Shown: piece by piece, positions 33,763 through 43,614 of the stretch
Layout: the number at the start of each line of letters is the position of its first letter
Position numbering within the stretch: position 1 is the first letter of the stretch
Program-made: the position numbers and the translations under genes
Assembly (NCBI RefSeq): GCF_010468565.1
Contig: NZ_WUEG01000014.1
Span: 1-64,000 of the forward strand
Length of the DNA stretch: 64,000 nt
Direction of reading: 5' to 3'
DNA from: Allomuricauda sp. TY007
Lineage (GTDB): Bacteria; Bacteroidota; Bacteroidia; Flavobacteriales; Flavobacteriaceae
Notes under the pieces: generated by a model
The model's input: the letters and a program-made list of their open reading frames with translations, nothing else
What the model was told of the DNA's origin: nothing
The model's database searches: none

Positions 33763-34536
33763 TTGATAAAAAATAACAACAAGGGGCATAATTTTAGCAT
33801 TTCCAAGAGGTATACTCCTATTCAGTTGGTGGTTTTTATACTTATCTTTTTCTCCACTTTGTGGGCACAAGGCCAAACAAATAAAATAACAGCACCAAAA
33901 GTTTACTCAACGTTCGACTCTATTGTTGGGGAGCAAAACATGGCATTGTACAATGGCCCTATATTCAAGGAAAGGTTTACAGGTGCTTCCGATACACATG
34001 CATATTTTTTAGAAAATAATTTTTTAAAAGGGGACATCGTCTTTGATGGACAGCCCTATTTTGAGCAAAATCTCAAATACAATGTTCATTTGGATGAGCT
34101 TTTGATTACCCCAAAATTTAACCCGACCGGGCTATTGGTCCGACTTATAAAAAACAAGGTTAAAGAGTTTACAATCAATGGGCACCGTTTTATACGCTTG
34201 CCATCCACTTTTAGGGACGGCCAACAATATGGATATTTGGAGGTTTTGGAAAGCGAAGAGGGAGATTTGTTGCTAAAAAAGTATAGAAAGAAGAGCGTAC
34301 AATCAAGACAGGAAAGTCAAGTGGTCACTGAATATGAAGAAAGCATAGATTACATTTTGTTGTATAGGGGAGAACTCTTTGAAGCAAACACAAAAAACCA
34401 ATGGAGCCATGTTTTTGTTGGGCAAAAGAAAGAGCTTAGGGGTTTCTTTAAGCAAAATAGGATAGCATTTAAAACTGACAAGGATACTTTTTTTAAACTG
34501 TTGTTCAATAAATTCGTAAACCCAACAGAATTATGA
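33763..34536 (+). CDS. Secreted protein of unknown function, first gene of TonB operon
   Basis: 257 residues starting at TTG. A hydrophobic export signal (about 20-37, PIQLVVFILIFFSTLWAQG) is followed by a domain with alternating short strands: YNGPIFKERFTG, GDIVFDGQPYFEQNLKYN, FTINGHRFIRLPSTF, YGYLEVLESEEGDLLLKKY. I do not recognise the family. It overlaps the TonB receptor gene by ATGA, so it is coupled to it and probably periplasmic or surface-attached. Confidence 0.7.
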   Translation: MIKNNNKGHNFSISKRYTPIQLVVFILIFFSTLWAQGQTNKITAPKVYSTFDSIVGEQNMALYNGPIFKERFTGASDTHAYFLENNFLKGDIVFDGQPYFEQNLKYNVHLDELLITPKFNPTGLLVRLIKNKVKEFTINGHRFIRLPSTFRDGQQYGYLEVLESEEGDLLLKKYRKKSVQSRQESQVVTEYEESIDYILLYRGELFEANTKNQWSHVFVGQKKELRGFFKQNRIAFKTDKDTFFKLLFNKFVNPTEL

Positions 34537-37298
34537 GAAATTATTTGGTCTTGATTCTGTTTGTCTTGGTTTTCAAGATATCATATTCCCAATTCAACGA
34601 AAAGGAACTATCTTTCACTTTTGAGAATGTTTCCCGTTTAGAAGCTCTGCAAAAAATTAATTCGGACACAGAATATCAAATTTATTATCTGCAAAATTGG
34701 TTTACAGACAGTTTCATTCAAAAAAAATATACCAATAAAAATATAGAAGATATTATTGCAGACCTATTGGAAGGCACAACGGTGAATTATTTTCTGTATC
34801 CACCCAATAAAATAATCCTTACCAACAATAACAATATTTACAGTAACCTTCCCGAAGGATTTTTTGGAAAAGATTCAGCGAAAGTCCAGACCGTGTCAGC
34901 TTCCAGAAAAGTGACCCCAATATTTTATGCAAAAGGAGATGAAAGCGTCTCCAAAAATGTTGAAACCATTAGGGTGGGCCGAGAAATTGGTGCTCAATCA
35001 AAGGAAACGTACACGCTTAGCGGCTATATCACAAACTTTGAGTCTGGAGACCCAATTCCAGATATGGCCATTTCAACCAATGATGACCGATTGCTTGCCA
35101 TAACCAGTTTTGAGGGGTTTTATCGTATTGAATTACCAATAGGCTCCAATATTTTAAAGTTTAGGGCACTGGGCATAGAGAGAGCCGAAAAGGAAATCAT
35201 CATTTTTAATGATGGCATTTTGGACTTGGAGTTTAATGAAAGTCTTGAGCAGTTGGATGAAGTGGTAGTGGAGGGAGATATTTACAAAAATATTGAAGAA
35301 ACCGTAAGCGGAACAGAAGAGATTGATAGTGAAGAAAGCAAAACCATTCCTTTGGTCCTTGGTGAAAGGGATGTCCTAAAAGTTGCAACGGCATTGCCAG
35401 GAATATCATCGGCCGGTGAAGGGGCAACAGGATTTAATGTTAGGGGAGGAAAGGCAGACCAAAATTTGGTGTTGTTTGATGGTGCCACCATGTACAACCC
35501 ACAGCACTTCTTTGGAATATTTTCAGCCATTAATCCTTTTTCAATTGGGCAATTGGAGGTGTATAAGGGAAACATTCCAGCAAAATTTGGAGGTCGTTTA
35601 TCTTCAGTTTTCGATATTAAAACAAAAGATGGCGACAATTCCGAGTTTAAGGGTGAAGCCTCATTGGGCCCTGTAACGGGCAATTTGGTTTTGGAAACCC
35701 CGGTGGTAAAGGGAAAATCCTCGTTTATGTTTGGTGCCAGGGGAGCTTATGCCAACTGGATCTTGCGATCTATGAAAGAAGAATCTTTGAGTAAAAGTCG
35801 TGCAACATTTTATGATGGAGTGGCCAATTATACCCATCAGGTGAACGAGAACAACAAAATAAAGGCTACGGCATACTACAGCAAGGACAATTTTAGTATT
35901 TCCTCTGATTCCCTTTACATTTATGATAACAGCTTGGTGTCACTAAGATGGCAGCACAAGTTCAACGATAAGCACTTATCCGAGGTTCAGATTGCCAATA
36001 GCGGTTACACCTTTAATATAGAATATGAAAGAGGGGCCAACAATGATTTTGATTTAGGTTATAAAATCAACGAAACAGAAGCGAGGATAAACTTGGATTA
36101 CTTGCACAGTACCGACCTCAAATTTAACTACGGTGTAGAAGGAAAGTTATATTCGGTAGCACCTGGAACTTTGGAACCTTTAAACGAAGAGTCTTCGGTG
36201 GAATACAATTCCTTGGAAAAGGAGAGGGCTTTGGAATCAGCGGCATATATATCGGCAAATTATAGCATAACCAAAAAGTTTGCCGTTGATTTAGGGTTAA
36301 GGTATTCCACGTTCATGGCTTTGGGAGAACAAACCCAGTACGAGTACGAAGAGGGGGCTCCGAAGAACCAAGGTACTGTTCGGGACACGATACAATATGG
36401 CAACAATGAAGTGATAGAGACCTACGGTGGCCCGGAGATAAGAGCAGGAGCACGATACCTTATTACCCCCAGCCTATCTTTAAAGGCAGGATACAACAGG
36501 TCCATTCAATACGTTCACATACTCACCAATAACACTACAATTTCGCCAATTGACACGTGGAAACTCTCCGATTTGAACATTGAACCCCAAACAGGACATC
36601 AATATTCCTTTGGAGTGTTTAAAAATTTGGATGCCAATGCCTACGAAATAAGTTTGGAAGGGTTTTATAAAACAAGCGACAAGGTATTGGATTTTAAAAC
36701 GGGAGCACAGTTATTGATGAACGAGAATGTGGAGACCGAAGTGTTGCAAGGAGAAGGGAAATCTTATGGGGTAGAATTCTTGTTAAGAAAAAACAGGGGT
36801 AAATTAAACGGTTGGCTGGGGTATACCTATTCACGCTCCTTTTTAAAGTTGGACAGTGAATTCGAAGAGGAAAGAGTGAACAATGGAGAGTTTTTTTCCT
36901 CGAATTTTGATAAACCTCACGATTTGAGTATGGTAGCCAATTACAAGTTTACCAAAAGATTCAGTCTGTCGGCCAATTTTGTGTATCAAACCGGTAGGCC
37001 TGTTACCGTTCCCGTTGGCAATTTCACTTTTAATGATGCCGAATATGCTGTTTATAGTGATAGAAATAGCTACCGAATCCCTGATTTTTATAGGTTGGAT
37101 CTTGGTTTTAATATAGAGGGGAACCATAAGCTCAATAAGGTTGGGCATAGCTTTTGGACCATTTCTGTATACAATGTTTTGGGCAGGAACAACCCTTACT
37201 CGGTTTTTTATGTTACAGAGAATGGAAATGTTGAGGCTTACAAGAGTTCTATTTTTTCGATACCGGTTCCTTCCATAACCTATAATTTTAAATTTTGA
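34533..37298 (+). CDS. TonB-dependent receptor with STN-like and carboxypeptidase-like domains
   Basis: A 921-residue outer-membrane receptor: signal peptide (1-19), a secretin/TonB short N-terminal type domain (about 25-95, FTFENVSRLEALQKI), a carboxypeptidase-like domain (about 155-240), and a plug. The plug has LGERDVLKVATALPGISSAG, ATGFNVRGGKADQNLVLFDG and YKGNIPAKFGGRLSSVFDI. A long barrel then ends SITYNFKF. An STN domain can mean signalling to an anti-sigma factor, but none is adjacent. Its partner DUF4249 lipoprotein is encoded next. Confidence 0.92.
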   Translation: MRNYLVLILFVLVFKISYSQFNEKELSFTFENVSRLEALQKINSDTEYQIYYLQNWFTDSFIQKKYTNKNIEDIIADLLEGTTVNYFLYPPNKIILTNNNNIYSNLPEGFFGKDSAKVQTVSASRKVTPIFYAKGDESVSKNVETIRVGREIGAQSKETYTLSGYITNFESGDPIPDMAISTNDDRLLAITSFEGFYRIELPIGSNILKFRALGIERAEKEIIIFNDGILDLEFNESLEQLDEVVVEGDIYKNIEETVSGTEEIDSEESKTIPLVLGERDVLKVATALPGISSAGEGATGFNVRGGKADQNLVLFDGATMYNPQHFFGIFSAINPFSIGQLEVYKGNIPAKFGGRLSSVFDIKTKDGDNSEFKGEASLGPVTGNLVLETPVVKGKSSFMFGARGAYANWILRSMKEESLSKSRATFYDGVANYTHQVNENNKIKATAYYSKDNFSISSDSLYIYDNSLVSLRWQHKFNDKHLSEVQIANSGYTFNIEYERGANNDFDLGYKINETEARINLDYLHSTDLKFNYGVEGKLYSVAPGTLEPLNEESSVEYNSLEKERALESAAYISANYSITKKFAVDLGLRYSTFMALGEQTQYEYEEGAPKNQGTVRDTIQYGNNEVIETYGGPEIRAGARYLITPSLSLKAGYNRSIQYVHILTNNTTISPIDTWKLSDLNIEPQTGHQYSFGVFKNLDANAYEISLEGFYKTSDKVLDFKTGAQLLMNENVETEVLQGEGKSYGVEFLLRKNRGKLNGWLGYTYSRSFLKLDSEFEEERVNNGEFFSSNFDKPHDLSMVANYKFTKRFSLSANFVYQTGRPVTVPVGNFTFNDAEYAVYSDRNSYRIPDFYRLDLGFNIEGNHKLNKVGHSFWTISVYNVLGRNNPYSVFYVTENGNVEAYKSSIFSIPVPSITYNFKF

Positions 37299-38479
37299 AA
37301 CCGCTCAGTATGCCAACAAGAAATCGTTTTATCTTTTTGTTAGTCACAGGAGTCTTACTGGCCATTGGCGCCTGCACTGAGCCTTTTGAAGTAGAGACAA
37401 CGGACTTTGAAGATATACTTATAATCAATGCCAGTATTACCACAGAGACCAAACAGCACGAAATTTTTATTACCAGAAGCTACGAAGAAGGCGATGACGA
37501 AGTGCAGGTTTCCGGGGCAACGGTGGAGATTCTGTTAAATAATGCCAGTTCAATTCAATTTGAGGAAGCATCGCCTGGAGTATACCGATCCACTGTTGCG
37601 TTTGCGGCAGAGTCTGGGATAGATTATCAATTAAAGGTCACGGATGAAAAGGGTGAAACGTTTGCTTCGCCCCAAGTACAATTAACGGCCCCAACAACAA
37701 TAGATGAGATAACCGCCAAGAGGGTTTTGAACGAGGATGGAGAAGATGGGGTCGAAATTTATGTGGATGGAACATCTACTGGCGACAATGAAGGATATTT
37801 TAGATATGAATACGAAGAAACCTATAGATGGGAATCTTTTTATAAACCTTTGCAGGGCTTTAGGATTGTTTCCGAGTCACCGCCGCTTCTCGAAATCGTT
37901 TACAAGGAAAAAGAGGAAAGGGTTTGCTACGTAACGGAAACATCAAATAATATACTGATTGCTGAAACCAATAACCTTTCGGAGGACAAAGTCGAAGATT
38001 TCCCTGTTCGGTTTATAGAGCGAAGGGATAGGAGAATAGCCCATAGATATAGTATTTTAGTGAAGCAATATGCCCAAACCAGTGTCTCTCATGAGTTTTA
38101 TCAAACCTTGAAGAGCTTTTCCAGTAGTGATAATCTGTTTTCTCAACCCCAACCCGGTCTTATAGTTGGGAACGTTAGGCATGTGAGCGATGATAGTGTT
38201 AAAGTGGTAGGTCTCTTTGAAGCGGTCTCCTTTACCACAAACCGGTTCTTTTTCAGTTTCCAAGAAATTTTTGGGAACGATATCCCATTTTTGGATGATT
38301 GTGAGTTCGATCGTTACAGCTCACTTTCCGACCCCGAACTTTTTCAACGGGTTCAGAGTGGTCAATACAAATATATTGGGGAAGACCCGCCCTTCGTCTA
38401 TCAAGTTGCTCCTGCTAGATGTGTGGACTGCACCTTATTTGGCTCCAACGAAGTACCGGATTTTTGGGTAGAACAATAA
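37295..38479 (+). CDS. DUF4249 lipoprotein
   Basis: About 394 residues if started at TTG 37295, or 389 from ATG 37310, which gives the cleaner signal MPTRNRFIFLLVTGVLL. The lipobox is AIGAC. The DUF4249 opening is FEDILIINASITTETKQHEIFITRSY; a CVDC pair lies near the C-terminus. DUF4249 proteins are encoded next to TonB receptors in Bacteroidetes and may act as surface partners in ligand capture; the ligand is not known. Confidence 0.88.
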   Translation: MKPLSMPTRNRFIFLLVTGVLLAIGACTEPFEVETTDFEDILIINASITTETKQHEIFITRSYEEGDDEVQVSGATVEILLNNASSIQFEEASPGVYRSTVAFAAESGIDYQLKVTDEKGETFASPQVQLTAPTTIDEITAKRVLNEDGEDGVEIYVDGTSTGDNEGYFRYEYEETYRWESFYKPLQGFRIVSESPPLLEIVYKEKEERVCYVTETSNNILIAETNNLSEDKVEDFPVRFIERRDRRIAHRYSILVKQYAQTSVSHEFYQTLKSFSSSDNLFSQPQPGLIVGNVRHVSDDSVKVVGLFEAVSFTTNRFFFSFQEIFGNDIPFLDDCEFDRYSSLSDPELFQRVQSGQYKYIGEDPPFVYQVAPARCVDCTLFGSNEVPDFWVEQ

Positions 38480-38485
38480 TTGTAT

Positions 38486-40240
38486 ATGACAATGCTAAAA
38501 AAGTATGTGTTACAAATAATGACCTTTTTTCTCGTTGCGGTTGCTGCGGGCCAGTCCAATGTGTCTAATTCCATATATTCTAATTTGATCAAAGATATTG
38601 GTACGGAGGGCGTCTATGTCCATTATAATACCAACCTTCTGTTCACGGGCGAGTATCTTCATTTTAAGTTGTATGCGCTCAGCAAAAAGGATCAATCCCT
38701 TTCAAAAACAAGCAAGATTGCCTATGTAGAACTTTTGGACGGGGAAGGCGAGCGCAAAATAATTCAAAAGGTAAAACTGGTCGAGGGAATGGGACAGGGC
38801 GACATTTTTGTGCCGACCAATTTGGATTCTGGTCATTACACCTTTGTGGCCTACACAACCTATATGAAAAACTGGCCAAGCGACACCTTTTTTGCAGATG
38901 ATGTTGTTGTTTTGAACCCCTATACCAACGATCAAAAAGTGTTTTGGGAATCGAAAGGCAAAGACTCATTGGATGATGGCCTAAGGAATTTGAACAAGGA
39001 AGCTAGAAAAACCTTGAGAAAGGATTTGGGGTTGACCTTGGATAAATCACAATATGGGAAAAGAGAAAAAGTGAGGTTAGAGGTTGAATCCAAATCAAAT
39101 AAATACGGAATTTACTCAATATCAGTACGGAAACTATCCAAGGAACTTACTTATGGTGACAGAATCTCGCCAGTAGATTACACTAAGAAGTATAGATCCG
39201 TGGATTTGGACGAGGCAAGCAATGATTATTTACCCGATTTAAGGGGAGAAATGGTTGCAGGTCACCTATCCAGTAACAGTGACTTGCAAACAATGAACAA
39301 AAAGGTGGTTTTTTCCTTACCAGGAAACCAATATTCGTTTAAAATGGTCACTACCGATTCAGAAGGTAAGTTTAGGTTTTCGTTACATTCGGAAAACTTG
39401 GATACAGAATCAATTTTTCAGGTATGGGGTGTTGATAAGGATCAATACTCGGTTGAGGTTGCCCCGGTTCCCGAATTAAATTTGAGTAAAAGACCATCAA
39501 AACGTTTTGTTTTAAATAAGGTTATGAAAAAATTGATTGAGGAACGAAGTACCCATAATCAAATAGAAAACGCATATTTCAACAGCAAACCCGATACCGT
39601 AAAGTTGAATAATAATTTTATACCCATCTACGGCAATGATTTTATAGAGTACAATTTAGATGAGTATACACGCTTCCCCACTTTTAGGGAAACTTTGGTG
39701 GAGATAGTGGATAATGCCTGGATCGCTTCAAATAATGAGGGAGAGGAGAACATTTTTGTCAGGGATTTTGAGGCCACCAATATGGATGTGGGGTACAATC
39801 CGTTAATAATTGTTGATGGAATTCTGCTCCAAAACCATAAGGATTTAATAGACTATGATATAAAAAAGGTAGAGACCATAAGATTGGCCAGAAACCAATA
39901 TGTTGTGGGAGGCCAAATTTTTCAAGGAGTTTTTGATGTAAAAACATTTGATTCTGATTTTGCAGAGAATTATCAGAAAACATATTTAAATGAGATTTCC
40001 TTGCTAAGGCCCAAACCTCAAAAAAAGTATTTCAAACAAAATTATGGGAACAAAACCTTTGGGACAATTCCAGATTTTAGGCAGCAATTGTTGTGGGAGC
40101 CTAATTTGGAGCTAGGGGAACCTACAACTACTTTGGAATTTTATACATCTGACCTCGAAGGGGAATTTGAGATTGTAATAGAAGGATTTACAGCTAGAAT
40201 GCAGCCTGTAAAAGCGGTGACAAAGTTCAAGGTTCAATGA
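38486..40240 (+). CDS. Secreted protein with MG2-like strands, end of TonB operon
   Basis: About 584 residues from ATG 38486 (TTG 38480 and ATG 38492 are also possible). Signal peptide ends VAVAAGQ. The N-terminal part (VYVHYNTNLLFTGEYLHFKL, VPTNLDSGHYTFVAYTTYM) looks like the macroglobulin MG2 domain often seen in Bacteroidetes surface proteins. A later part (NPLIIVDGILLQNHKDLI, VETIRLARNQYVVGGQ) resembles a TonB plug fold. It lies directly after the DUF4249 gene. Role in ligand processing or display is inferred. Confidence 0.75.
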   Translation: MTMLKKYVLQIMTFFLVAVAAGQSNVSNSIYSNLIKDIGTEGVYVHYNTNLLFTGEYLHFKLYALSKKDQSLSKTSKIAYVELLDGEGERKIIQKVKLVEGMGQGDIFVPTNLDSGHYTFVAYTTYMKNWPSDTFFADDVVVLNPYTNDQKVFWESKGKDSLDDGLRNLNKEARKTLRKDLGLTLDKSQYGKREKVRLEVESKSNKYGIYSISVRKLSKELTYGDRISPVDYTKKYRSVDLDEASNDYLPDLRGEMVAGHLSSNSDLQTMNKKVVFSLPGNQYSFKMVTTDSEGKFRFSLHSENLDTESIFQVWGVDKDQYSVEVAPVPELNLSKRPSKRFVLNKVMKKLIEERSTHNQIENAYFNSKPDTVKLNNNFIPIYGNDFIEYNLDEYTRFPTFRETLVEIVDNAWIASNNEGEENIFVRDFEATNMDVGYNPLIIVDGILLQNHKDLIDYDIKKVETIRLARNQYVVGGQIFQGVFDVKTFDSDFAENYQKTYLNEISLLRPKPQKKYFKQNYGNKTFGTIPDFRQQLLWEPNLELGEPTTTLEFYTSDLEGEFEIVIEGFTARMQPVKAVTKFKVQ

Positions 40241-40422
40241 TTATTGCCTTAATGTAATCTTTTTACGTACTCCCTCCTAAACCCTTTTTTAATCCTACCT
40301 TCAGGTTTACACCATATTTGGTCGATAAAATCATTTCAATTTTGACAACCCAAGATTTTTTTTATAATTTTTCAATGCAATCACATTTGTTCTAACTTAG
40401 GACAAGAAGTAACCACAGCATC

Positions 40423-40731
40423 ATGGATAACCTCAAACGCGTAATTGTAGACTATAAAAAATTGACCTCGGAGGTGCTTAAGCTTTTGGTGGAAAAATAC
40501 CCCGACGGATATGGAGACGATGATGTAATCAACTTCAAGAACTTAAAGGGGGAATCCATAGAAGCCGTAGAAGTATCCACTCAGGATACCAAATACCTTG
40601 TAAAGATCAGTTCCAAATTGGAGCGGACCATGGCCGATTTTGACGAAGATGATAGCGAAGATTATGATTCGGAGGATTTTGAAAAAATCCCTGAGGGCGA
40701 TGAGGACTTTTCAGATTCCGAAGAGGAATAA
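40423..40731 (+). CDS. Small acidic flavobacterial protein
   Basis: 102 residues. The N-terminal half (DNLKRVIVDYKKLTSEVLKL) is followed by YPDGYGDDDVINFKNLKGE and a strand-rich section. The C-terminus is almost entirely Asp/Glu/Ser (about 72-102), like RNA polymerase delta-type acidic tails. The family is familiar in Flavobacteria, but its function is unknown to me. It converges on tdh, 4 bp apart. Confidence 0.72.
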   Translation: MDNLKRVIVDYKKLTSEVLKLLVEKYPDGYGDDDVINFKNLKGESIEAVEVSTQDTKYLVKISSKLERTMADFDEDDSEDYDSEDFEKIPEGDEDFSDSEEE

Positions 40732-40735
40732 CCTC

Positions 40736-41677
40736 TTATTCTTTTAGATTTTTAAGCATTTCATTGGTGGTCTGGTCCAAATTGAACCGTGGTTCCCAGC
40801 CCCATTGCTCTCTTGCGGCAGCATCATCAATGCTGCTTGGCCAAGAATCGGCAATTTCTTGCCTAAAATCGGGCACATAACTTACTTTAAAACCAGGAAT
40901 ATGCTTTTCAATACTTTTTGCCATATCCTTTGGCGTAAAACTCATTCCCCCTAAATTATAGGACGATCGCACCTTAATTTTTTCCGTAGGACTATCCATT
41001 AAACTTATGGTGGCCCTTATGGCATCGTCCATGTACATCATCGGTAGTTCGGTATCTCCGTTCAAAAAACACTCGTATGTTCCTTTGTTAAGGGCTTCGT
41101 GGTAAATTTCCACGGCATAGTCCGTAGTGCCTCCACCTGGCATGGTTTTCCAGCTTATCAATCCTGGGTAGCGAACACTCCTAACATCGACCCCATATTT
41201 TTTGTGGTAGTACTCGCACCATCTCTCACCGGACTGTTTGCTGATGCCATAAACCGTGCTAGGCTCCATTATAGTGCTCTGTGGCGTATCTTTTTTGGGT
41301 GTATTGGGGCCAAATACTGCGATGCTCGAAGGCCAGAACACCTTGGATATTTTCTTTTCCTTGGCCAAGTTGAGCACATTAAAGAGCGAGTTCATGTTAA
41401 GGTTCCACGCACGCATCGGAAATTTCTCCGCGGTAGCGCTCAGCATGGCCGCCATTAAATAAACCTCGTCAATTTCGTAATGCATCACCACATCCTCGAT
41501 CGCGGCATAGTTGGTAGCATCCAGAAGTTCAAAAGGGCCGGACTGCATCAATGCGTTGCTACCTTCCCTAATATCGCTGGCAATCACATTTTCAGCTCCG
41601 TATTTGTTTCGGAGTTCAAAGGTCAGTTCGGTTCCTATTTGGCCACATGCGCCGATTATTAAAATGGGTTTGTGCAT
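40736..41677 (-). CDS. tdh: L-threonine 3-dehydrogenase, epimerase (SDR) type
   Basis: From the ATG at 41677 the enzyme has 313 residues; the longer frame to 41845 has no family match. NAD-binding loop GACGQIGTEL, catalytic YGISKQSGE (Tyr/Lys) and the preceding serine in FWPSSIAVFGP, plus the RYPGLISWKTMPGGGTTDYA block, mark the short-chain epimerase-like threonine dehydrogenases known from Flavobacterium. It oxidises L-threonine to 2-amino-3-ketobutyrate with NAD, leading to glycine. A general sugar-nucleotide epimerase is less likely because of the GGGTTDYA block. Confidence 0.88.
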   Translation of the reverse strand: MHKPILIIGACGQIGTELTFELRNKYGAENVIASDIREGSNALMQSGPFELLDATNYAAIEDVVMHYEIDEVYLMAAMLSATAEKFPMRAWNLNMNSLFNVLNLAKEKKISKVFWPSSIAVFGPNTPKKDTPQSTIMEPSTVYGISKQSGERWCEYYHKKYGVDVRSVRYPGLISWKTMPGGGTTDYAVEIYHEALNKGTYECFLNGDTELPMMYMDDAIRATISLMDSPTEKIKVRSSYNLGGMSFTPKDMAKSIEKHIPGFKVSYVPDFRQEIADSWPSSIDDAAAREQWGWEPRFNLDQTTNEMLKNLKE

Positions 41678-41741
41678 TAAAATCAAAGTTAATTTAGTTT
41701 CACGGCAAAGATACCCTTTATTAAAATTTGTACATTCGCTT

Positions 41742-42239
41742 ATGCGAAAATTGTTAGGCATACTTATCCTATTCTCAGTTTTGGGAGCATGTAAAAAAAC
41801 TGAAAAAGCCATAGCTGAAGTTGAAAACCAGGAATTGGAGTTCAATTATCGGAAAATGCCCGAGAAAGTCAGTATAAACCCCGATGCAACAGCAATTGTT
41901 GAAGAATGGCAGCAGTTCAAGGATTTGAATGCAAGTATGGATGTGCTGTATAAAGCCACAAACAACGAAGATTTGTCCCTGGCCATTGACGACCTTATCG
42001 AAAAGGAGAAAAAAATGGCCGATGGAAAATACCCGGAACTGTTCGATACCTTTCAAGTGAAGAGTAGGCAAAGGGTACTGCGTACTTTTTTATACAAAAC
42101 AAAGGCAAGTATTCTCGAAAATCAACCAACCACGGAGCCAACTGTAAAAGTATTGGAAGCGTACAACTCCATACGCAAACAGTTGAATGTGATCATGAAC
42201 AGTCAGTTGGACAAAAAATTGATTTTGGATGAAGCATAA
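41742..42239 (+). CDS. Small lipoprotein, mostly helical
   Basis: From the ATG at 41742 it has 165 residues. Lipobox LGACKK follows a short hydrophobic stretch. The rest is charged and helical (VEEWQQFKDLNASMDVLYKA, DDLIEKEKKMADGKYPEL). I do not recognise a family. It divergently faces tdh, and its end overlaps the next gene by 11 bp. The upstream frame to 41511 is an artefact running antisense to tdh. Confidence 0.78.
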   Translation: MRKLLGILILFSVLGACKKTEKAIAEVENQELEFNYRKMPEKVSINPDATAIVEEWQQFKDLNASMDVLYKATNNEDLSLAIDDLIEKEKKMADGKYPELFDTFQVKSRQRVLRTFLYKTKASILENQPTTEPTVKVLEAYNSIRKQLNVIMNSQLDKKLILDEA

Positions 42240-42729
42240 AATTTTAACAATGGGACTGTTACTGGTTTCCATGACCATCCTTGCCCAGAATGCGGAAAAG
42301 AAAAAGGTGAACGAGGTGTTGGATAGTTGGCATTTGGCCGCATCCAACGCAGATTTTGATGCCTATTTTGGCAAAATGACCAAAGACGGTGTTTTTTTGG
42401 GAACCGATGCCATGGAAAATTGGCAGAACACGGAATTTAGGGCTTTTTCCAAACCTTATTTTGACCAAGGAAAGGCATGGAGTTTTACTGCGGTCCAACG
42501 CAATATATACCTGGACGAATCAAAGAATTTTGCTTGGTTCGATGAACTGTTGGACACCCAAATGAAGATATGTCGCGGTTCCGGAGTGTTGAAAAAAGTA
42601 AATGGGCAATGGAAAATTGCCCATTATGTATTGTCGATTGCAGTGCCCAATGAAAATGTGGACGAACTCATCCAAATCAAAGAAAAAAGGGATAACGAAC
42701 TGCTTAAAGAACTAAAGAAGAAGCAATAG
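42229..42729 (+). CDS. Secreted SnoaL/NTF2-like domain protein
   Basis: 166 residues with a signal peptide ending TILAQ. The domain opens VNEVLDSWHLAASNADFDAYF and has GVFLGTDAMENW, then NFAWFDELLDTQMKICRGSGV and WKIAHYVLSIAVPNE. This fits the SnoaL_3/NTF2-like cone fold used for small-ligand binding or catalysis. It overlaps the upstream lipoprotein gene, so both are co-expressed. Substrate unknown. Confidence 0.85.
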   Translation: MKHKILTMGLLLVSMTILAQNAEKKKVNEVLDSWHLAASNADFDAYFGKMTKDGVFLGTDAMENWQNTEFRAFSKPYFDQGKAWSFTAVQRNIYLDESKNFAWFDELLDTQMKICRGSGVLKKVNGQWKIAHYVLSIAVPNENVDELIQIKEKRDNELLKELKKKQ

Positions 42730-42730
42730 T

Positions 42731-43432
42731 CTAGTTCTTAGCTCCTTCTGTAGCTTCTTTTTTTCTCGATTCCAAAGCCTGCTTGCTCAAACTTGCTAAG
42801 TTAAAGTTAGGTGCAATTTTAAGGGCCTCGTCGATGGAAGCGATGGCGACATCAATGTTTTCCCTGTCTTTGTTAAAGTCAGCCAAACCTTTTAAATGAT
42901 AAAATGCAGCTTTTAAGGGAACCTCATAAGGTTGTTGCCGCTCATAAAAGGCATATTTCATTTCATCGGTGGCATTGGCAATACCATATTCAATGTTGGT
43001 GGTCGCTCCACTTATATCCCCTGTTTGAATTTTAAGGTCGGCCATTTCATACGCCAAGTAAGGAGAAGGATTTCGTGAATTCAGCTCCTCAAAATGTTCC
43101 AATGCCCTTTTGGGCTGATTCAAAGACTTTAAGGAAAAGGCCTTGATTTGTACGGCAAGGTCGGAGTCATCTGCATTTTTCTCCACACCTATGGTGTTTA
43201 GGGCCTGCATGTGCTGACCGTTGTTCATATAAACAAAAGCCAAAGTGTCTCTTCGCTCTTTGGACGGGGACAATACGTTTAGGTGCGTCAAAGCACCGAT
43301 AACACCGTTTACGTCACCCTGCAAACGCATTTCTTTGTAATAAGCCTTGTAATGTTCTACAAGCGCATTGTTGGTTTGGGAAATACCGCTAAACCCCACC
43401 AATAGGAGCAATAAGAGTACAGTCTTTTTCAT
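42731..43432 (-). CDS. Secreted TPR-like repeat protein
   Basis: 233 residues from the ATG at 43432, with signal peptide MKKTVLLLLLLVGFSGISQ. The mature part is made of paired helices with TPR character (LAFVYMNNGQHMQALNTIG, KSLNQPKRALEHFEELNSRNP, ALKIAPNFNLASLSKQAL). TPR domains mediate protein contacts. A start at 43456 would put charged residues before the signal and is less likely. Converges on the SnoaL-like gene. Confidence 0.82.
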   Translation of the reverse strand: MKKTVLLLLLLVGFSGISQTNNALVEHYKAYYKEMRLQGDVNGVIGALTHLNVLSPSKERRDTLAFVYMNNGQHMQALNTIGVEKNADDSDLAVQIKAFSLKSLNQPKRALEHFEELNSRNPSPYLAYEMADLKIQTGDISGATTNIEYGIANATDEMKYAFYERQQPYEVPLKAAFYHLKGLADFNKDRENIDVAIASIDEALKIAPNFNLASLSKQALESRKKEATEGAKN

Positions 43433-43614
43433 GTGTTTATTTTTGTTGTTTTCCAATGGTCACATGTAACACCCATATAATCATTCCACTAGTGACTAAA
43501 TTTCCGTTATGGATGTTTCATTGATCTTTAATTTAGTGCGCCAAATCTAACAAAATATTCCTAACCAGCCTGTTAAGAATTCGATAAGTAATTGCAGGGG
43601 TTTTTAGAGCCCTT

